Source: Paraburkholderia sp. HP33-1
GTDB lineage: Bacteria; Pseudomonadota; Gammaproteobacteria; Burkholderiales; Burkholderiaceae
Length of the DNA: 64,000 nucleotides
Direction: 5' to 3'
NCBI RefSeq assembly: GCF_021390595.1
Contig: NZ_JAJEJR010000001.1
Location: forward strand, 496,001 to 560,000
Shown here: in pieces, positions 1 to 10,327 of the stretch
Layout: the number at the start of each line of letters is the position of its first letter
How positions within the stretch are numbered: position 1 is the stretch's first letter
Translations under genes and position numbers: made by a program
Notes under the pieces: model-generated
Told to the model about the DNA's origin: nothing
What the model saw: only the letters and a program-made list of their open reading frames with translations
The model's database searches: none

Positions 1-801
1 GGCGCGCAGGTGCGCTTCGACAACGTGAGCTTCGCATACGAGCCTTCGCGCGCGATTCTGCACGACGTGAGCTTCACGATTCCAGCCGGCACGACGACCG
101 CGGTGGTCGGCCACAGCGGCTCGGGCAAGTCGACGCTCGCGCGGCTGCTGTTCCGTTTCTACGATCTCGACCGCGAGACGGGCGGCGCGATCCGGATCGA
201 CGGGCAGGATATTCGCGACGTCACGCAGGATTCGCTGCGCGCGTCGATCGGCATCGTGCCGCAGGACACGGTGCTGTTCAACGACTCGATCTACTACAAC
301 ATCGCGTACGGGCGGCCATCGGCGACGCGCGACGAGGTGATCGCGGCGGCGCGCGCCGCGCATATCCACGACTTCATCGACAGTTTGCCGAAGGGCTACG
401 ACACGCCGGTCGGCGAGCGCGGGCTCAAACTCTCAGGCGGCGAAAAGCAGCGCGTCGCGATCGCGCGGACCATTCTCAAGAATCCGCCGATCCTGCTGTT
501 CGACGAAGCGACATCCGCGCTTGATTCGCGCTCCGAGCGTGCGATCCAGCATGAACTCGACCAGATCGCGCGCGAACGCACGACGCTGATCATTGCGCAC
601 CGGCTGTCGACGGTCGTGCACGCGCAGCAGATCATCGTGATGGACAAGGGGCGCATCGTCGAGCGCGGAACGCATGCCGAGTTGTTGCGCGCGAACGGCC
701 TGTTCGCGCAGATGTGGGCATTGCAACAGCGCGCCGCGCAGACCACGGACGCGGCGGAGAGGGTGGAAGCGGTCGGCGCAGGCGAGAGCGCGGCGAAGTG
801 A
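1..801 (+). CDS. Atm1-type ABC exporter, C-terminal ATPase part (partial)
   Basis: This is the nucleotide-binding half of a fused membrane/ATPase exporter; the reading frame is open to the window edge, so the transmembrane part lies outside. Visible motifs in order are Walker A (GHSGSGKST), the Q-loop region, the signature LSGGEKQR, Walker B ([12 protein letters not shown]) and the H-loop (IIAHRLST). The wording around them ([23 protein letters not shown], split here as DGQDIRDV and [12 protein letters not shown]) resembles the Atm1/HMT1 family, which exports glutathione-linked or metal-related compounds. The substrate cannot be read from this fragment. It converges on murU, whose stop lies 3 bases beyond this one. 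No terminator is visible in that gap. Confidence 0.85.
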   Translation, partial: GAQVRFDNVSFAYEPSRAILHDVSFTIPAGTTTAVVGHSGSGKSTLARLLFRFYDLDRETGGAIRIDGQDIRDVTQDSLRASIGIVPQDTVLFNDSIYYNIAYGRPSATRDEVIAAARAAHIHDFIDSLPKGYDTPVGERGLKLSGGEKQRVAIARTILKNPPILLFDEATSALDSRSERAIQHELDQIARERTTLIIAHRLSTVVHAQQIIVMDKGRIVERGTHAELLRANGLFAQMWALQQRAAQTTDAAERVEAVGAGESAAK

Positions 802-804
802 AGC

Positions 805-1518
805 TCAGCGCGCGCGCAACAGGCTATCGAGCGCGTCCAGTTGCGCCTGCGTGCCGACGTTCTCCCACAAGCCTTCATACAGCTCGCCGCTCGCCAGCCC
901 ACGCGCGATCGTCTCGCGGTAATACGGGCTCAGCGCGCGCCGCGTGCCGCGCGGCAGATCACGGAACATGCGCGTGTCGTAGAGCCCGAAACTGCCGAAC
1001 GTGAGGCGCGGCTGCGAATCGAGCGACAGCACGCCGTCCACGAGACCGAAGTCGCCGTTCGGGTGAAACACCGGGTTCGGTACCATCACCAGATGCATGC
1101 CGGGATCGGGCAGCGCCTTCAGCTTACCGGCGCGTGCGTGCAGCGCGGCGTAATCGTATTCGGTGTACACGTCACCGGCCACCGCGACGAAGATGTGATC
1201 CGCGCCGTCATCGGTCAGCAAAGGCAGCGCCTGGGCGATGCCGCCCGCGGTCTCCAGCGCTTCGTGCTCAGGCGAGTAGCGCAACTCGACCTGCCAGCGC
1301 GAACCGTCGCCGAGCGCGGCTTCGAGCTGCGCGCCGAGCCACGCATGATTGATCACGATGCTGCGGATGCCGGCCCGCGCGAGCCGTTCGATCTGCCACA
1401 CGATCAGCGGCTTGCCGCCTACTTCGAGCAAAGGCTTCGGGCATGCGTCCGTCAACGGACGCATGCGCTCGCCGCGGCCCGCGGCGAAAATCATCGCTTT
1501 CTTCACGGACATCGTCAT
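805..1518 (-). CDS. murU: N-acetylmuramate 1-phosphate uridylyltransferase MurU
   Basis: 237-residue nucleotidyltransferase of the sugar-phosphate family. The N-terminal signature AAGRGERMRPLT followed by PKPLL (about residues 12-31) binds the nucleotide. In the recycling route described in Pseudomonas putida, MurU converts MurNAc-1-phosphate and UTP into UDP-MurNAc, bypassing de novo synthesis and conferring intrinsic fosfomycin tolerance. The start is 3 bases after the amgK stop, so the two are translationally coupled; a second ATG two codons in is an alternative. A mannose-1-phosphate guanylyltransferase is the alternative by family, but adjacency to the kinase gene and lptD favours MurU. 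Confidence 0.85.
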   Translation of the reverse strand: MTMSVKKAMIFAAGRGERMRPLTDACPKPLLEVGGKPLIVWQIERLARAGIRSIVINHAWLGAQLEAALGDGSRWQVELRYSPEHEALETAGGIAQALPLLTDDGADHIFVAVAGDVYTEYDYAALHARAGKLKALPDPGMHLVMVPNPVFHPNGDFGLVDGVLSLDSQPRLTFGSFGLYDTRMFRDLPRGTRRALSPYYRETIARGLASGELYEGLWENVGTQAQLDALDSLLRAR

Positions 1519-1521
1519 CGG

Positions 1522-2589
1522 TCAGAAGGTGTAGCCGATTTCCTGCGCGCGGCCTTCGAGGTCGTCGAGCAGTTTCGCAAACCCGCGCAGCGGCGCGTAA
1601 CGCTCCGCCACCTTGCGCGCATAGCCGATGAAGCGCGGCAGGTCGTTCATGTAATGCGCCTTGCCGTCGCGATAGTTGATGCGGCAGAAGAGGCCAAGCA
1701 CCTTGATGTGGCGCTGCAGGCCCATCCATTCGAGCTGGCGGTAGAACTCGCCGAAATCGCCATCCACCGGCAGGCCGGCTTTTTTCGCTCGCTCCCAGTA
1801 GTACACGAAGCAGTCGAGTTCGAACTCCTCGTCCCAACTGAGGAACGCGTCGCGCAGCAGCGACACGACGTCGTACGTGATCGGGCCGTACACCGCGTCC
1901 TGGAAGTCGAGCACGCCAGGGTTCGGCTCCGCGATCATCAGATTGCGCGGCATGAAATCGCGCAGCATGAAGCTCTGCGGCTGTGCGCGCGCGCTCGCGA
2001 TCAGCAGCGCGAACGTGCGATCGAGCTGCGCGCGGGTAGCGGCGTCGACCTCGCGCCCAAGGTGCCGGCCGATGAACCATTCGGGCATCAGTTCCATTTC
2101 ACGATGCAGGAACGCTTCGTCGAACGGCGGTAGCACGTCTTCGCGCGAGCTGAGCTGCCAGCGGACCAGCGCGTCGAGCGCGTCGCGCATCAGCGTGCGA
2201 GCCGCGCGCATGTCGCACGCGGCTTGCGCGTCAGTCAGCGCGGCGAGGTACGACGCGGTGCCGAGATCGGTGACGAGCATGAAGCCCGCGTCGAAGTCGA
2301 CTTCGAGCACGCGCGGCACGTGTACGCCGGCGGCGTCGAGCAACTGCGCGATCTGCGCGAATTCGCGGCATTTTTCGGGCGGCGGCGCGTCGACGGCGAT
2401 CAGCGTGGCCGCTCCATCGCCTTTCGCGGCCTTACCGGCGAGCCGGAAATAACGGCGGAAACTGGCGTCGGATGAGGCGGGAACGAGGGTGTCGGGCTCA
2501 AGCGCATGGCGCGCCGCGTGGCCTTGCAGCCAGGCCTTGAGCAGGGAGAGACGGGTGTCGGTGAAATCTTGGGTGGAAGGCAGCGTCAT
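1522..2589 (-). CDS. amgK: Sugar kinase AmgK (N-acetylmuramate/N-acetylglucosamine anomeric kinase)
   Basis: 355-residue aminoglycoside-phosphotransferase-fold kinase. The catalytic loop reads LRDFMPRNLM and the metal-binding Asp follows in LDFQDAVYGP, the usual APH-type pair. AmgK phosphorylates MurNAc at the anomeric carbon and hands it to MurU. I chose the ATG at 2589 over an upstream TTG at 2604 because known family proteins begin near this point. No strong ribosome binding site is visible. The gene is divergent from lptD across about 224 bases. Pairing of amgK-murU next to lptD is also seen in pseudomonads. Confidence 0.85.
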   Translation of the reverse strand: MTLPSTQDFTDTRLSLLKAWLQGHAARHALEPDTLVPASSDASFRRYFRLAGKAAKGDGAATLIAVDAPPPEKCREFAQIAQLLDAAGVHVPRVLEVDFDAGFMLVTDLGTASYLAALTDAQAACDMRAARTLMRDALDALVRWQLSSREDVLPPFDEAFLHREMELMPEWFIGRHLGREVDAATRAQLDRTFALLIASARAQPQSFMLRDFMPRNLMIAEPNPGVLDFQDAVYGPITYDVVSLLRDAFLSWDEEFELDCFVYYWERAKKAGLPVDGDFGEFYRQLEWMGLQRHIKVLGLFCRINYRDGKAHYMNDLPRFIGYARKVAERYAPLRGFAKLLDDLEGRAQEIGYTF

Positions 2590-2628
2590 GAAAAGCGGCA
2601 GCAAATTCTTGGGGACAACGTCTTGCCA

Positions 2629-2634
2629 TATAAT
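2629..2634 (+). promoter_or_regulatory. Candidate -10 box upstream of lptD
   Basis: A perfect TATAAT lies in the amgK-lptD divergent gap, about 180 bases before the lptD start. The -35 region at normal spacing (around 2606-2611, TTCTTG) is weak, so this is a candidate only. Confidence 0.35.
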
Positions 2635-2813
2635 ACCCCACGACTTTTTTGACGCGACTCACACGCCAGCTTTCGCGTGCTCCGTTTTACCGCCCGCCTT
2701 ATCACTCGGCAAATTGGGAATCCAGATGTGCAGCCGACTCTCCCGGTCGCGGTGTGCAGGCGGTGGATCGTGATAACGGAAGCTTGCGCACGAGTCGACT
2801 CGCCAAACGATAC

Positions 2814-5186
2814 ATGCCGCCCAGACAGCTTTCCGATACCACTCCTTCCTGTGCAGTAGCGCCGCGCAAAAGGCGGCTCGTCGCGGCGTTGATCGCCGTT
2901 CCGGGTCTGATGCCCGCGCTTGCGCACGCCCAGCTGACGGGGGAAGCTGCACAGCCGCAACCGGTCTACCCGCCGTGGGGCATGCAACTTGCGCCGCAGC
3001 TCGAAGAGCATCCGTTGCAAACGGGCCAGCGGCCGGCCACCTTCGTGCTCGGCGATCACGCGAGCGGCACGATCGACCAGGATCTGGCCGCCAAGGGCTC
3101 GGCCGAAGTGCGCCACAACACGTCCGTGATCAAGGCCGACGACCTGCACTATGACCAGGACACGGACATGGCCGATGCGTACGGCAATGTCCACGTGATC
3201 AATACCGGCAACACCTTCATCGGACCCGAAGCGCATTTGCGCGTCGATTCGACCGAAGGCTTCATGACCGCGCCGAAGTACCACTTCACGCTGACGGGCG
3301 GTTCGGGCAGCGCGCAGCGCGTCGACCTGCTCGACGCCGAGCGCTCGGTGTTCACGAAGGGCACCTACACGGCGTGCGCGTGTACGGACAATCCGGCCTG
3401 GTACATCAAGGGCAGCGAGTTCGATTTCGACACCGGCGCGGACGAAGGCGTCGCTTACAACAGCGTGCTGTTCTTCCAGGGCGTCCCGGTGTTCGCGTCA
3501 CCGTGGCTGTCGTTCCCGTTGTCGGGCGACCGCCGCAGCGGCCTGTTGCCGCCCACGTTCTCGCTGAGCTCGACGAACGGTTTCGAGCTGTCGGTGCCGT
3601 ATTACTTCAACATCGCGCCGAATCGCGATCTGACCGTCACGCCACGTCTGATCTCGAAGCGCGGTGTGCAACTGCAGAGCACGTTCCGTTACCTTTCGCC
3701 GACGTATTCCGGGTCGATCACCGGTGAATTTCTGCCCGACGATCGCCTGACGAAGACCAATCGCTACGCGCTGTACATCCAGCACAACCAGAATTTCGGT
3801 AACGGCTTCGGCGGCTACATCTATTACAACAAGGTTTCGGATAACACCTATCCGCAAGACCTGTCGTCGTCGGTCAACCAGTTCATGAACGGCACCCAGC
3901 TCCTGTACCAGCAGGAAGCCGGGTTGACCTACAACAACGGACCGTGGTCCGTGCTCGCGCGCGAGCAGCACTGGCAGACGCTGGAGCCGTCGGTCGCGCC
4001 GTACGGCCGCGAGCCGCAGTTGAACGTGAAGTACGCGAAGTACAACATCGGCGGCTTCGACTTCGGCGCCGAAGCCGATTACACGAATTTCCGCATCACC
4101 ACCGCGGATCTGACCGAAGGCCAGCGGGTGCTGTTCAACCCGTACCTGTCGTATTCGGTGGTGGGGCCGGGTTACTTCGTCACGCCGAAGGTGCAGTGGC
4201 ACTTTGCGTCGTACAACCTGAACAACATCGGCACCGATCTGGCGAGCGTGCCGGGAGCGCAGAAGAATTTCACCGAGTCGATCCCGACCTTCACGTTCGA
4301 CACGGGCCTGACGTTCGAGCGCTCGGTGCGCATTTTCGGCGCGGACTTTATCCAGACGCTGGAGCCGCGCCTGTACTACGTGTACACGCCGTACCGCAAC
4401 CAGAACAACGCGCCGCTGTTCGATACCGCCGAGTCCGACTTCGGTCTAGCGGAGATTTTCACGCCGAACACGTTCGTCGGTAACGACCGGATCGCCGATG
4501 CGAACCGCCTGACCGCCGGTCTCACCACGCGCTTCATCAACCCGGCCACCGGCGACGAACGCGCGCGTTTCGTGATCGCGCAGCAGTATTACTTCCGGGA
4601 TCAGCGCGTCACGCTGGAGCCGACCCAGACCAGCACCGAGGCCACGCATTCGGACCTGATCGCGGGTGCGTCAATCAAGCTGGGCGCTGGTTTCGCTTCG
4701 GAAACGGCGTTCCAATATAATGCCGACAATAACCAGCTCACGAAGGCGAGTGTCGGCTTCGGGTTCAGTCCGGAGACCGGCAAGGTCGTCAACGTCGCGT
4801 ATCGCTACACGCGCGCCAACACCACGCTCGACAACCAGCCGATCAATCAGGTGCTGATTTCGGGCCAATGGCCGCTGTCGCATCGGATGTACGGGGTCGG
4901 CCGGTTCAACTACGACGTGGGTGGGCACCGTATCGTCGACGGCCTGATAGGCCTGCAATACGACGCGGACTGCTGGACGCTCGGCGCCGGCATCCAGCGC
5001 TATGCGAACGGTGTGAACACGTCGGGGCAGAATCAGTCGAGCACGCGGTTTCTGGCGCAGTTGACGTTCAAGGGCCTGTCGAGCGTCGACAACGGACTGA
5101 TGACCGCGTTCCGCAGCAGTGTGGCCGGCTATACGCCGTTGCCGCCGCCGCCGCCGCCGGAGTCCCGGTTCACCAACCTCGAATGA
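2814..5186 (+). CDS. lptD: LPS-assembly outer-membrane protein LptD
   Basis: 790-residue LPS translocon barrel that, with LptE, inserts lipopolysaccharide into the outer leaflet. The start chosen gives a clean signal peptide (KRR, hydrophobic stretch, cleavage after ALAHA). An LptA-like OstA domain follows (roughly residues 80-190, including [15 protein letters not shown]), then the large beta-barrel. The mature protein has only three cysteines: a CAC pair early in the barrel ([11 protein letters not shown]) and one near the C-terminus (YDADCWTL). E. coli has four in two disulfides. The C-terminus carries a poly-proline run before ESRFTNLE. surA follows 65 bases later, as in many proteobacteria; SurA assists LptD assembly. 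Confidence 0.95.
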   Translation: MPPRQLSDTTPSCAVAPRKRRLVAALIAVPGLMPALAHAQLTGEAAQPQPVYPPWGMQLAPQLEEHPLQTGQRPATFVLGDHASGTIDQDLAAKGSAEVRHNTSVIKADDLHYDQDTDMADAYGNVHVINTGNTFIGPEAHLRVDSTEGFMTAPKYHFTLTGGSGSAQRVDLLDAERSVFTKGTYTACACTDNPAWYIKGSEFDFDTGADEGVAYNSVLFFQGVPVFASPWLSFPLSGDRRSGLLPPTFSLSSTNGFELSVPYYFNIAPNRDLTVTPRLISKRGVQLQSTFRYLSPTYSGSITGEFLPDDRLTKTNRYALYIQHNQNFGNGFGGYIYYNKVSDNTYPQDLSSSVNQFMNGTQLLYQQEAGLTYNNGPWSVLAREQHWQTLEPSVAPYGREPQLNVKYAKYNIGGFDFGAEADYTNFRITTADLTEGQRVLFNPYLSYSVVGPGYFVTPKVQWHFASYNLNNIGTDLASVPGAQKNFTESIPTFTFDTGLTFERSVRIFGADFIQTLEPRLYYVYTPYRNQNNAPLFDTAESDFGLAEIFTPNTFVGNDRIADANRLTAGLTTRFINPATGDERARFVIAQQYYFRDQRVTLEPTQTSTEATHSDLIAGASIKLGAGFASETAFQYNADNNQLTKASVGFGFSPETGKVVNVAYRYTRANTTLDNQPINQVLISGQWPLSHRMYGVGRFNYDVGGHRIVDGLIGLQYDADCWTLGAGIQRYANGVNTSGQNQSSTRFLAQLTFKGLSSVDNGLMTAFRSSVAGYTPLPPPPPPESRFTNLE

Positions 5187-5251
5187 CGGTCGCCCGGTCA
5201 TTCATCGCTTGCGAAAAGACGGGCGAAGCGCCCGACATCACTGGAGTATTT

Positions 5252-6616
5252 GTGGCAATCATGAAACAGCTTCGCTTGGCAACGCTCGCGGCGAGTCTCG
5301 TCGCTGCGGCGTCTTTCCTTCCGGTTGCGTCGGTGCAGGCGCAGGCGTTGGGCGGCAATAGCGGCCAGACGGTCGACACCATCGCCGCGGTGGTCAACAA
5401 CGGTGTCATCACGCAGCGCGAACTCGACGAGCGGGCCGGCCTGATCGCGCACCGGCTGAACCAGCAGAACGCCCCGGTGCCGCCGATGGACCAGCTGCGC
5501 CAGCAGGTGCTCACGCAGATGGTGCTCGAGCGCATCCAGTTGCAGAAGGCCAAGGAAGACGGCATTACCATCGACGACGCAGCCGTGCAGCGCACGCTCG
5601 AGCGTCTCGCGCAGGCGAACAACATGTCGCTCGAAATGTACCGCGCGCGCATCGAGGCGCAAGGCGTGCCCTGGACCACCTTCATGAACGACGCGCGCAC
5701 GGAGTTGACGCTGTCGCGTCTGCGCGAGAAGGAAGTGGACAGCAAGATCACGGTGACGGACGCCGAGGTCGCGAACTACATCGCCAGCCAGCGCGGCCCG
5801 GGCGCCGGCCAGACGAACGACCTGCACATGCAGCACATTCTCGTGAAGGCGCCGCTGAACGCGTCGCAGACCGACATCGAGGCGGCACAGAAGAAAGCAG
5901 AGGGGCTGCTCGCCGAAGCGAAGGGCGGCGCGGATTTCGAAAAGCTGGCGAAAAACAATTCGCAGGCGCCGGACGCGTCGAAAAACGGCGGCGATCTCGG
6001 CTTCCTCGCACCGTCGAAGCTGCCGCCAGAGTTCGCGAAAGCCGCGGCGGCGCTGCGTCCGGGTGAGGTCAATCCGGAACTGATCCGCACCAACGACGGC
6101 TTCGAAATCGTGCGTCTCGTCGAGCGCCGCGCCGGCCAGGGCAACAGCTCGGACGCGCCGAAGCTCGTGCAGACGCACGTGCGCCACATTCTGCTGCGCG
6201 TCGGCGACGGTCTGTCCGAACCGCAGGCACGCCAGAAGCTGCTCGACATTCGTGACCAGATCGCCGCGGGCGGCGACTTCGCGAAGTTCGCGCGTACCTA
6301 CTCGCAGGACGGCTCCGCGTCGCAAGGCGGTGACCTCGGCTGGATCAGCCCGGGCGAGACCGTGCCCGAATTCGAGCGCGCGATGAACTCGCTGCAGGAC
6401 AACCAGATCAGCAATCCGGTGCGCAGCGAATACGGCTACCACCTGATCCAGGTGCTCGGCCGCCGCGATGCGGAAGGCTCGATTACACAGCAGATGGATC
6501 TCGCGCGCCAGGCCATCGGGCAGCGCAAGGCGGAGCAGGCCTACGCCGACTGGCTGCGCGAGCTGCGCGACACCGCGTTCGTCGAAGTGAAGCCGACCGC
6601 GGCGAGCGTGCAGTAA
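5252..6616 (+). CDS. surA: Periplasmic chaperone/peptidyl-prolyl isomerase SurA
   Basis: 454-residue periplasmic chaperone for outer-membrane proteins. It has a signal peptide ([12 protein letters not shown]..., cleavage near VQAQA), a SurA_N domain (about 40-165) and two parvulin domains, each opening with a similar motif (LHMQHILVK and THVRHILLR), then a short C-terminal helix. GGAG at 5243-5246 is 5 bases from the GTG at 5252 but 14 from the ATG at 5261, so GTG is preferred; the ATG (451 residues) is the alternative. It lies between lptD and pdxA in a conserved operon-like string. Confidence 0.93.
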   Translation: MAIMKQLRLATLAASLVAAASFLPVASVQAQALGGNSGQTVDTIAAVVNNGVITQRELDERAGLIAHRLNQQNAPVPPMDQLRQQVLTQMVLERIQLQKAKEDGITIDDAAVQRTLERLAQANNMSLEMYRARIEAQGVPWTTFMNDARTELTLSRLREKEVDSKITVTDAEVANYIASQRGPGAGQTNDLHMQHILVKAPLNASQTDIEAAQKKAEGLLAEAKGGADFEKLAKNNSQAPDASKNGGDLGFLAPSKLPPEFAKAAAALRPGEVNPELIRTNDGFEIVRLVERRAGQGNSSDAPKLVQTHVRHILLRVGDGLSEPQARQKLLDIRDQIAAGGDFAKFARTYSQDGSASQGGDLGWISPGETVPEFERAMNSLQDNQISNPVRSEYGYHLIQVLGRRDAEGSITQQMDLARQAIGQRKAEQAYADWLRELRDTAFVEVKPTAASVQ

Positions 6617-6629
6617 CAGAGCTAATGTC

Positions 6630-7640
6630 ATGACAAGCGCTGCCGAGTCCGTCCACCGCCCGCTGCAGATCGCGATCACGACCGGCGAGCCCGCCGGCGT
6701 CGGTCCCGAGCTGAGCGCGCAGGCGCTGGCCGGCGCGGCGGCACACTGGCCCACCGCGCAGTTCACCGTGCTCGGCGATGCTGCGCTGCTCGCTGAGCGG
6801 GCGCGCGCGGTCGGCGTCGACTGGGCCGCGCTCATCGCGCAGGGCCCGCGCGTGCGGGTCGAGCATCGTGCGCTCGGCGCGCCGTCGCAGGCGGGCAAGC
6901 TCGACGCCGCGAACGGCCGCTATGTACTCGATCTGCTCGATGCGGCCATCGACGGCGCGGTGGCCGGCACGTATGACGCGATCGTCACCGCACCGCTGCA
7001 AAAAAGCACGATCAACGATGCCGGGGTGCCGTTCACCGGCCACACCGAGTATCTGGCCGAGCGCACCCATACGCCGCGCGTCGTGATGATGCTCGCGGGC
7101 ACCGGCAAGCGGCCGTTGCGCGTCGCGCTCGCGACCACGCATCTGCCGTTGAAGGACGTGTCGGCGGCCTTGACGATCGAAAGCCTCGTCGAGACGCTGC
7201 GTATCATCGATCACGACCTGCGCCACCACTTCGGCTTGCCCGCGCCGCGCATCCTCGTGACAGGGCTCAATCCGCACGCGGGCGAAAACGGCTATCTGGG
7301 CCGCGAGGAAATCGACGTGATCACGCCTGCGTTGCAGCAGGCGGACGGCGAGGGCATCGACGCGCGCGGTCCCTATCCGGCCGACACGCTGTTCCAGCCG
7401 CGTTACCTCGAAGAAGCCGACTGCGTACTCGCGATGTTTCATGATCAGGGCCTGCCGGTGCTGAAGTATGCGACGTTCGGCGAAGGTATCAACGTGACGC
7501 TCGGCCTGCCGATCATCCGCACGTCGGTCGACCACGGCACCGCGCTCGATCTGGCCGGCACCGGCCGCGCCGACGCGGGCAGCCTGATCGCCGCGATCGA
7601 CACGGCGGTGTCGATGGCGCAGCAGCGTCGCGCGGGCTGA
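6630..7640 (+). CDS. pdxA: 4-hydroxythreonine-4-phosphate dehydrogenase PdxA
   Basis: 336-residue enzyme of pyridoxal-5'-phosphate biosynthesis. It oxidises 4-phosphohydroxy-threonine with NAD, and the product is condensed by PdxJ. The N-terminal [12 protein letters not shown] motif, TGHTEYLA with a metal-ligand His, and [11 protein letters not shown] with a second His are all present. Length matches the family. The start is 13 bases after the surA stop, and rsmA follows after 100 bases, the same order as surA-pdxA-rsmA in E. coli. Confidence 0.94.
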   Translation: MTSAAESVHRPLQIAITTGEPAGVGPELSAQALAGAAAHWPTAQFTVLGDAALLAERARAVGVDWAALIAQGPRVRVEHRALGAPSQAGKLDAANGRYVLDLLDAAIDGAVAGTYDAIVTAPLQKSTINDAGVPFTGHTEYLAERTHTPRVVMMLAGTGKRPLRVALATTHLPLKDVSAALTIESLVETLRIIDHDLRHHFGLPAPRILVTGLNPHAGENGYLGREEIDVITPALQQADGEGIDARGPYPADTLFQPRYLEEADCVLAMFHDQGLPVLKYATFGEGINVTLGLPIIRTSVDHGTALDLAGTGRADAGSLIAAIDTAVSMAQQRRAG

Positions 7641-7740
7641 GGCCGAGGTCCAGGTTACGTGAGCGGTTGCGGCGCGCGGCGCCGTATTTCCACCGTGACG
7701 TATTTCATTCTCAAGCAGTTTTCTTTCTAGCGTTTCTTCG

Positions 7741-8583
7741 ATGTCCACCAGCAGACAGCAAGGCCGGCACCAGGGCCATCTCGCGCGCAAGCGTTTCGGT
7801 CAGAACTTTCTGGTCGACATGGGCGTGATCGATTCGATCGTCGACGTGATCCGGCCGCAGCGCGGCGAGCGCATGGTCGAAATCGGGCCGGGCCTCGGCG
7901 CGCTGACCGAGCCGCTGATCGAGCGGCTCGCCACAGCCGAGGCGCCGCTGCACGCCGTCGAACTGGACCGCGATCTGATCGGCCGTCTGAAGAAGAAGTT
8001 CGGCGACCTGCTCGAACTGCACGCGGGCGACGCGCTCGAATTCGACTTCGGCTCGCTCGCGGCGCCTGGCGAGAAGGCGTCGCTGCGCATCGTCGGCAAT
8101 CTGCCGTACAACATCTCGAGCCCGCTGCTGTTTCATCTGGCGGCGTTCGCGGACCGCGTGATCGATCAGCACTTCATGCTGCAGAACGAGGTGGTCGAGC
8201 GGATGGTCGCGGAGCCGGGCACGAAGGCGTTCGGTCGCCTGTCGGTGATGCTGCAATACCGCTATGTGATCGACAAACAGCTCGACGTGCCGCCCGAGGC
8301 CTTCCAGCCGCCGCCGAAGGTCGATTCGGCGATCGTGCGGATGATTCCGTACGAGCTGCACGAACTGCCGGTGGTCGATGAAAACGTGCTGGGCGAGGTG
8401 GTGACGGCGGCGTTCTCGCAGCGTCGCAAGATGCTGCGCAACACGCTTGCCGCACTGCGCGATACGGTCGATTTCGACGCGCTCGGCTTCGATCTGCAAC
8501 GCCGTGCGGAAGACGTGCCGGTCGCCGAATACGTGAGCGTTGCGCAGGCGGTGGCGGCGCGCTCGGCGGCTGCGCCGGAATAG
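7741..8583 (+). CDS. rsmA: 16S rRNA dimethyladenosine transferase RsmA (KsgA)
   Basis: 280-residue SAM-dependent enzyme that dimethylates two adjacent adenines near the 3' end of 16S rRNA during late 30S assembly. Motif I ([10 protein letters not shown]) and the catalytic NLPYNIS are intact. The start sequence KRFGQNFL, a family hallmark, lies close to the N-terminus. It is the last plus-strand gene of the lptD cluster and converges on the DMT transporter gene. Confidence 0.95.
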   Translation: MSTSRQQGRHQGHLARKRFGQNFLVDMGVIDSIVDVIRPQRGERMVEIGPGLGALTEPLIERLATAEAPLHAVELDRDLIGRLKKKFGDLLELHAGDALEFDFGSLAAPGEKASLRIVGNLPYNISSPLLFHLAAFADRVIDQHFMLQNEVVERMVAEPGTKAFGRLSVMLQYRYVIDKQLDVPPEAFQPPPKVDSAIVRMIPYELHELPVVDENVLGEVVTAAFSQRRKMLRNTLAALRDTVDFDALGFDLQRRAEDVPVAEYVSVAQAVAARSAAAPE

Positions 8584-8592
8584 TCCCGACGC

Positions 8593-9540
8593 TTACCGCT
8601 TCGCCGGTGCGTTGACGAGTGCGATGCCGGTCAGCACCAGCAGCGCGGCGATCAGAAAGCGAGCACTGAACGACTCACCGAGCAACAGCACGCCGAAGGT
8701 CACGCCGAACAGCGGCGTCAGAAACGAAAACACCGACAGCCGCGACGCGGTATAACGCGTCAACAACCAGAACCACAGCAGATAGCTGACGAACGCGACG
8801 ATCACGGCCTGATACGCGAGGCTCGCGAGCGCGAGCGGCGTCACGCTTTCCACGCGTACCTGGCCGAGCCCGAGCGCCAGCGCGAGCAGCACTACCGCCG
8901 ATACCGTCAACTGATAGAGCAGCGTCTTGCTTGCGCTCGTCTGCGCGAGCCGTGATCCGCGCACGACGACCGTGGTCGCGGCCCACGTGATGCCGGCGAG
9001 CACGCCGAGTGCATCACCGGCCGCGCCCGCGAGCGTCGAGCCGTGGGTTGCGCTTGCACCGGGACTGGAGCCCGCGTGCAGGAAGCCGTCGGCGAACGCG
9101 AGCGCCATCCCCGCGAACGCGACGGCGATGCCGAACCACTGGATGCGCCGCATGCGCTCGCCATCGACGAACCAGTGCAGGCCAAGCGCCGTGAAGCACG
9201 GCGCCGTGTACAGAAACACTGCCATGCGCGACGCGGTCGTCAGCGTCAGGCCGAGAAAGATGCACACGAACTCGGCCGCGAACAGCACACCCGCGAGCAG
9301 CCCCGCGCCGAGCGTGCCGTCGTCGCGAAAGAGCGGCGTGCCTCGCGAGCGCGCCCACGCCCATACGAGCAACGCCGCGATCGTCGAGCGCAGCCCCGCC
9401 TGAAACACCGGTGGAACCGCCGCATTGGTGGTCTTGATCGCGACCTGTTGAAGCCCCCAGATTGCGCACAGGCCGATCATCAACAGGATGGCGAAGCTAT
9501 CCGGGGCGCGGCGCGCCGGCAGGGCGGTGGTCGTGCTCAT
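8593..9540 (-). CDS. EamA/DMT-family transporter
   Basis: 315-residue inner-membrane protein with about ten hydrophobic segments arranged as two EamA repeats (roughly residues 15-150 and 175-310). Family members export amino acids or other metabolites; the substrate here cannot be assigned. The residues between the repeats (about 160-180) are Gly/Ala/Ser rich. The stop lies only 9 bases from the rsmA stop. gloA is upstream on the same strand, 40 bases away, so they may be co-transcribed. Confidence 0.85.
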   Translation of the reverse strand: MSTTTALPARRAPDSFAILLMIGLCAIWGLQQVAIKTTNAAVPPVFQAGLRSTIAALLVWAWARSRGTPLFRDDGTLGAGLLAGVLFAAEFVCIFLGLTLTTASRMAVFLYTAPCFTALGLHWFVDGERMRRIQWFGIAVAFAGMALAFADGFLHAGSSPGASATHGSTLAGAAGDALGVLAGITWAATTVVVRGSRLAQTSASKTLLYQLTVSAVVLLALALGLGQVRVESVTPLALASLAYQAVIVAFVSYLLWFWLLTRYTASRLSVFSFLTPLFGVTFGVLLLGESFSARFLIAALLVLTGIALVNAPAKR

Positions 9541-9580
9541 GGCTTTATTTTCATCGTTCTGGCGCCGAGCCCAGGACCCA

Positions 9581-9976
9581 TTAGTCGACTCGGCCCTTCT
9601 TCTGTATCAGCTCGATCTTGTACCCGTCCGGATCGGCGACGAAGGCGATGACGGTCGTGCCGTGTTTCATGGGTCCGGCCTCGCGAGTAACGACACCCCC
9701 GCGTTTCTTGACTTCTTCGCACGCCGCATAGGCGTCGTCGACCTCGAGGGCGATGTGGCCGTACCCGGTTCCGAGGTCGTACTTGCTCGTGTCCCAGTTG
9801 TAAGTCAGTTCGATCGCCGCGCCTTTGGATTCGTCCTCGTAACCGACGAATGCGAGGGTGAACTTGCCGTCCGGGTAGTCGCTCTTCCGAAGCAGGCGCA
9901 TGCCGAGAACTTCAGTGTAGAAACGGATCGATGCGTCCAGATCACCGACTCGAAGCATGGTATGCAAGATGCGCAT
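9581..9976 (-). CDS. gloA: Lactoylglutathione lyase (glyoxalase I)
   Basis: 131-residue metalloenzyme that isomerises the methylglyoxal-glutathione hemithioacetal to S-lactoylglutathione. The four expected metal ligands are visible: His in MRILHTML, Glu in AIELTYNW, His in GYGHIALEV and Glu in YKIELIQ. The start was set at MRILHTML because AAAGGA lies about 6 bases upstream and the length then matches the family (E. coli 135). A long in-frame upstream extension has no family similarity. Confidence 0.94.
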   Translation of the reverse strand: MRILHTMLRVGDLDASIRFYTEVLGMRLLRKSDYPDGKFTLAFVGYEDESKGAAIELTYNWDTSKYDLGTGYGHIALEVDDAYAACEEVKKRGGVVTREAGPMKHGTTVIAFVADPDGYKIELIQKKGRVD

Positions 9977-10327
9977 GATTAATCCTTTGGTGGTTTGTCG
10001 ATAAGTGCATTGACATGCGGCGATTGTAAATGATCGCCTCAAACCTTGAGCGAAGCCGCACGGACCAGCCGGCGCCCAGCAAACCCGATGCGCGTTGTCG
10101 AAACATTCAACTCGACCTATTCGAACAAAAACGAGACAGCAATAGGTGTTGTGTCCAGTTGCCCGTCTGATATTAGTGTCCAAAACTCAACATCAATCCG
10201 GTTTGCCAGATAGTAGTCTGATATATCGGACAATCGATGCGTGACCCGGCGAATGTCGAGCATGCCGAAAGGTGCTGAAGCCGATTTGTCCGCTCCGGAA
10301 TACTCCTCTCCGTTTAGGACCCTGTCC
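9977..10327. other. Intergenic region between gloA and the ABC transporter
   Basis: 351 bases without a convincing gene, noticeably more AT-rich than its surroundings. It carries the divergent gloA and ABC-transporter promoters, although I cannot place -35/-10 boxes with confidence. The main structure is the pair of operator-like sequences annotated separately. Confidence 0.6.
10165..10231. promoter_or_regulatory. Candidate regulator operator pair upstream of the ABC transporter
   Basis: GTCTGATAT occurs twice in direct orientation (10165-10173 and 10216-10224), 51 bases apart, close to five helical turns. The second copy is part of a near-palindrome, GTCTGATATATCGGAC (10216-10231), with GATATATC at its centre. 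The spacing and form suit a dimeric regulator. The IclR-family gene at 13448 is the obvious candidate, but this is inference. Confidence 0.4.

Noticed and set aside
841..2133. Long open frame (430 codons) on the plus strand opposite murU and amgK
   Set aside because: Arg/His/Ala-rich translation with no family features; a mirror of the GC codon bias of the true minus-strand genes.
5140..5163. GCC-rich run at the end of lptD considered as a simple repeat with phase-variation potential
   Set aside because: It encodes the poly-Pro tail in frame and is mixed CCG codons; no sign of a slippage switch.
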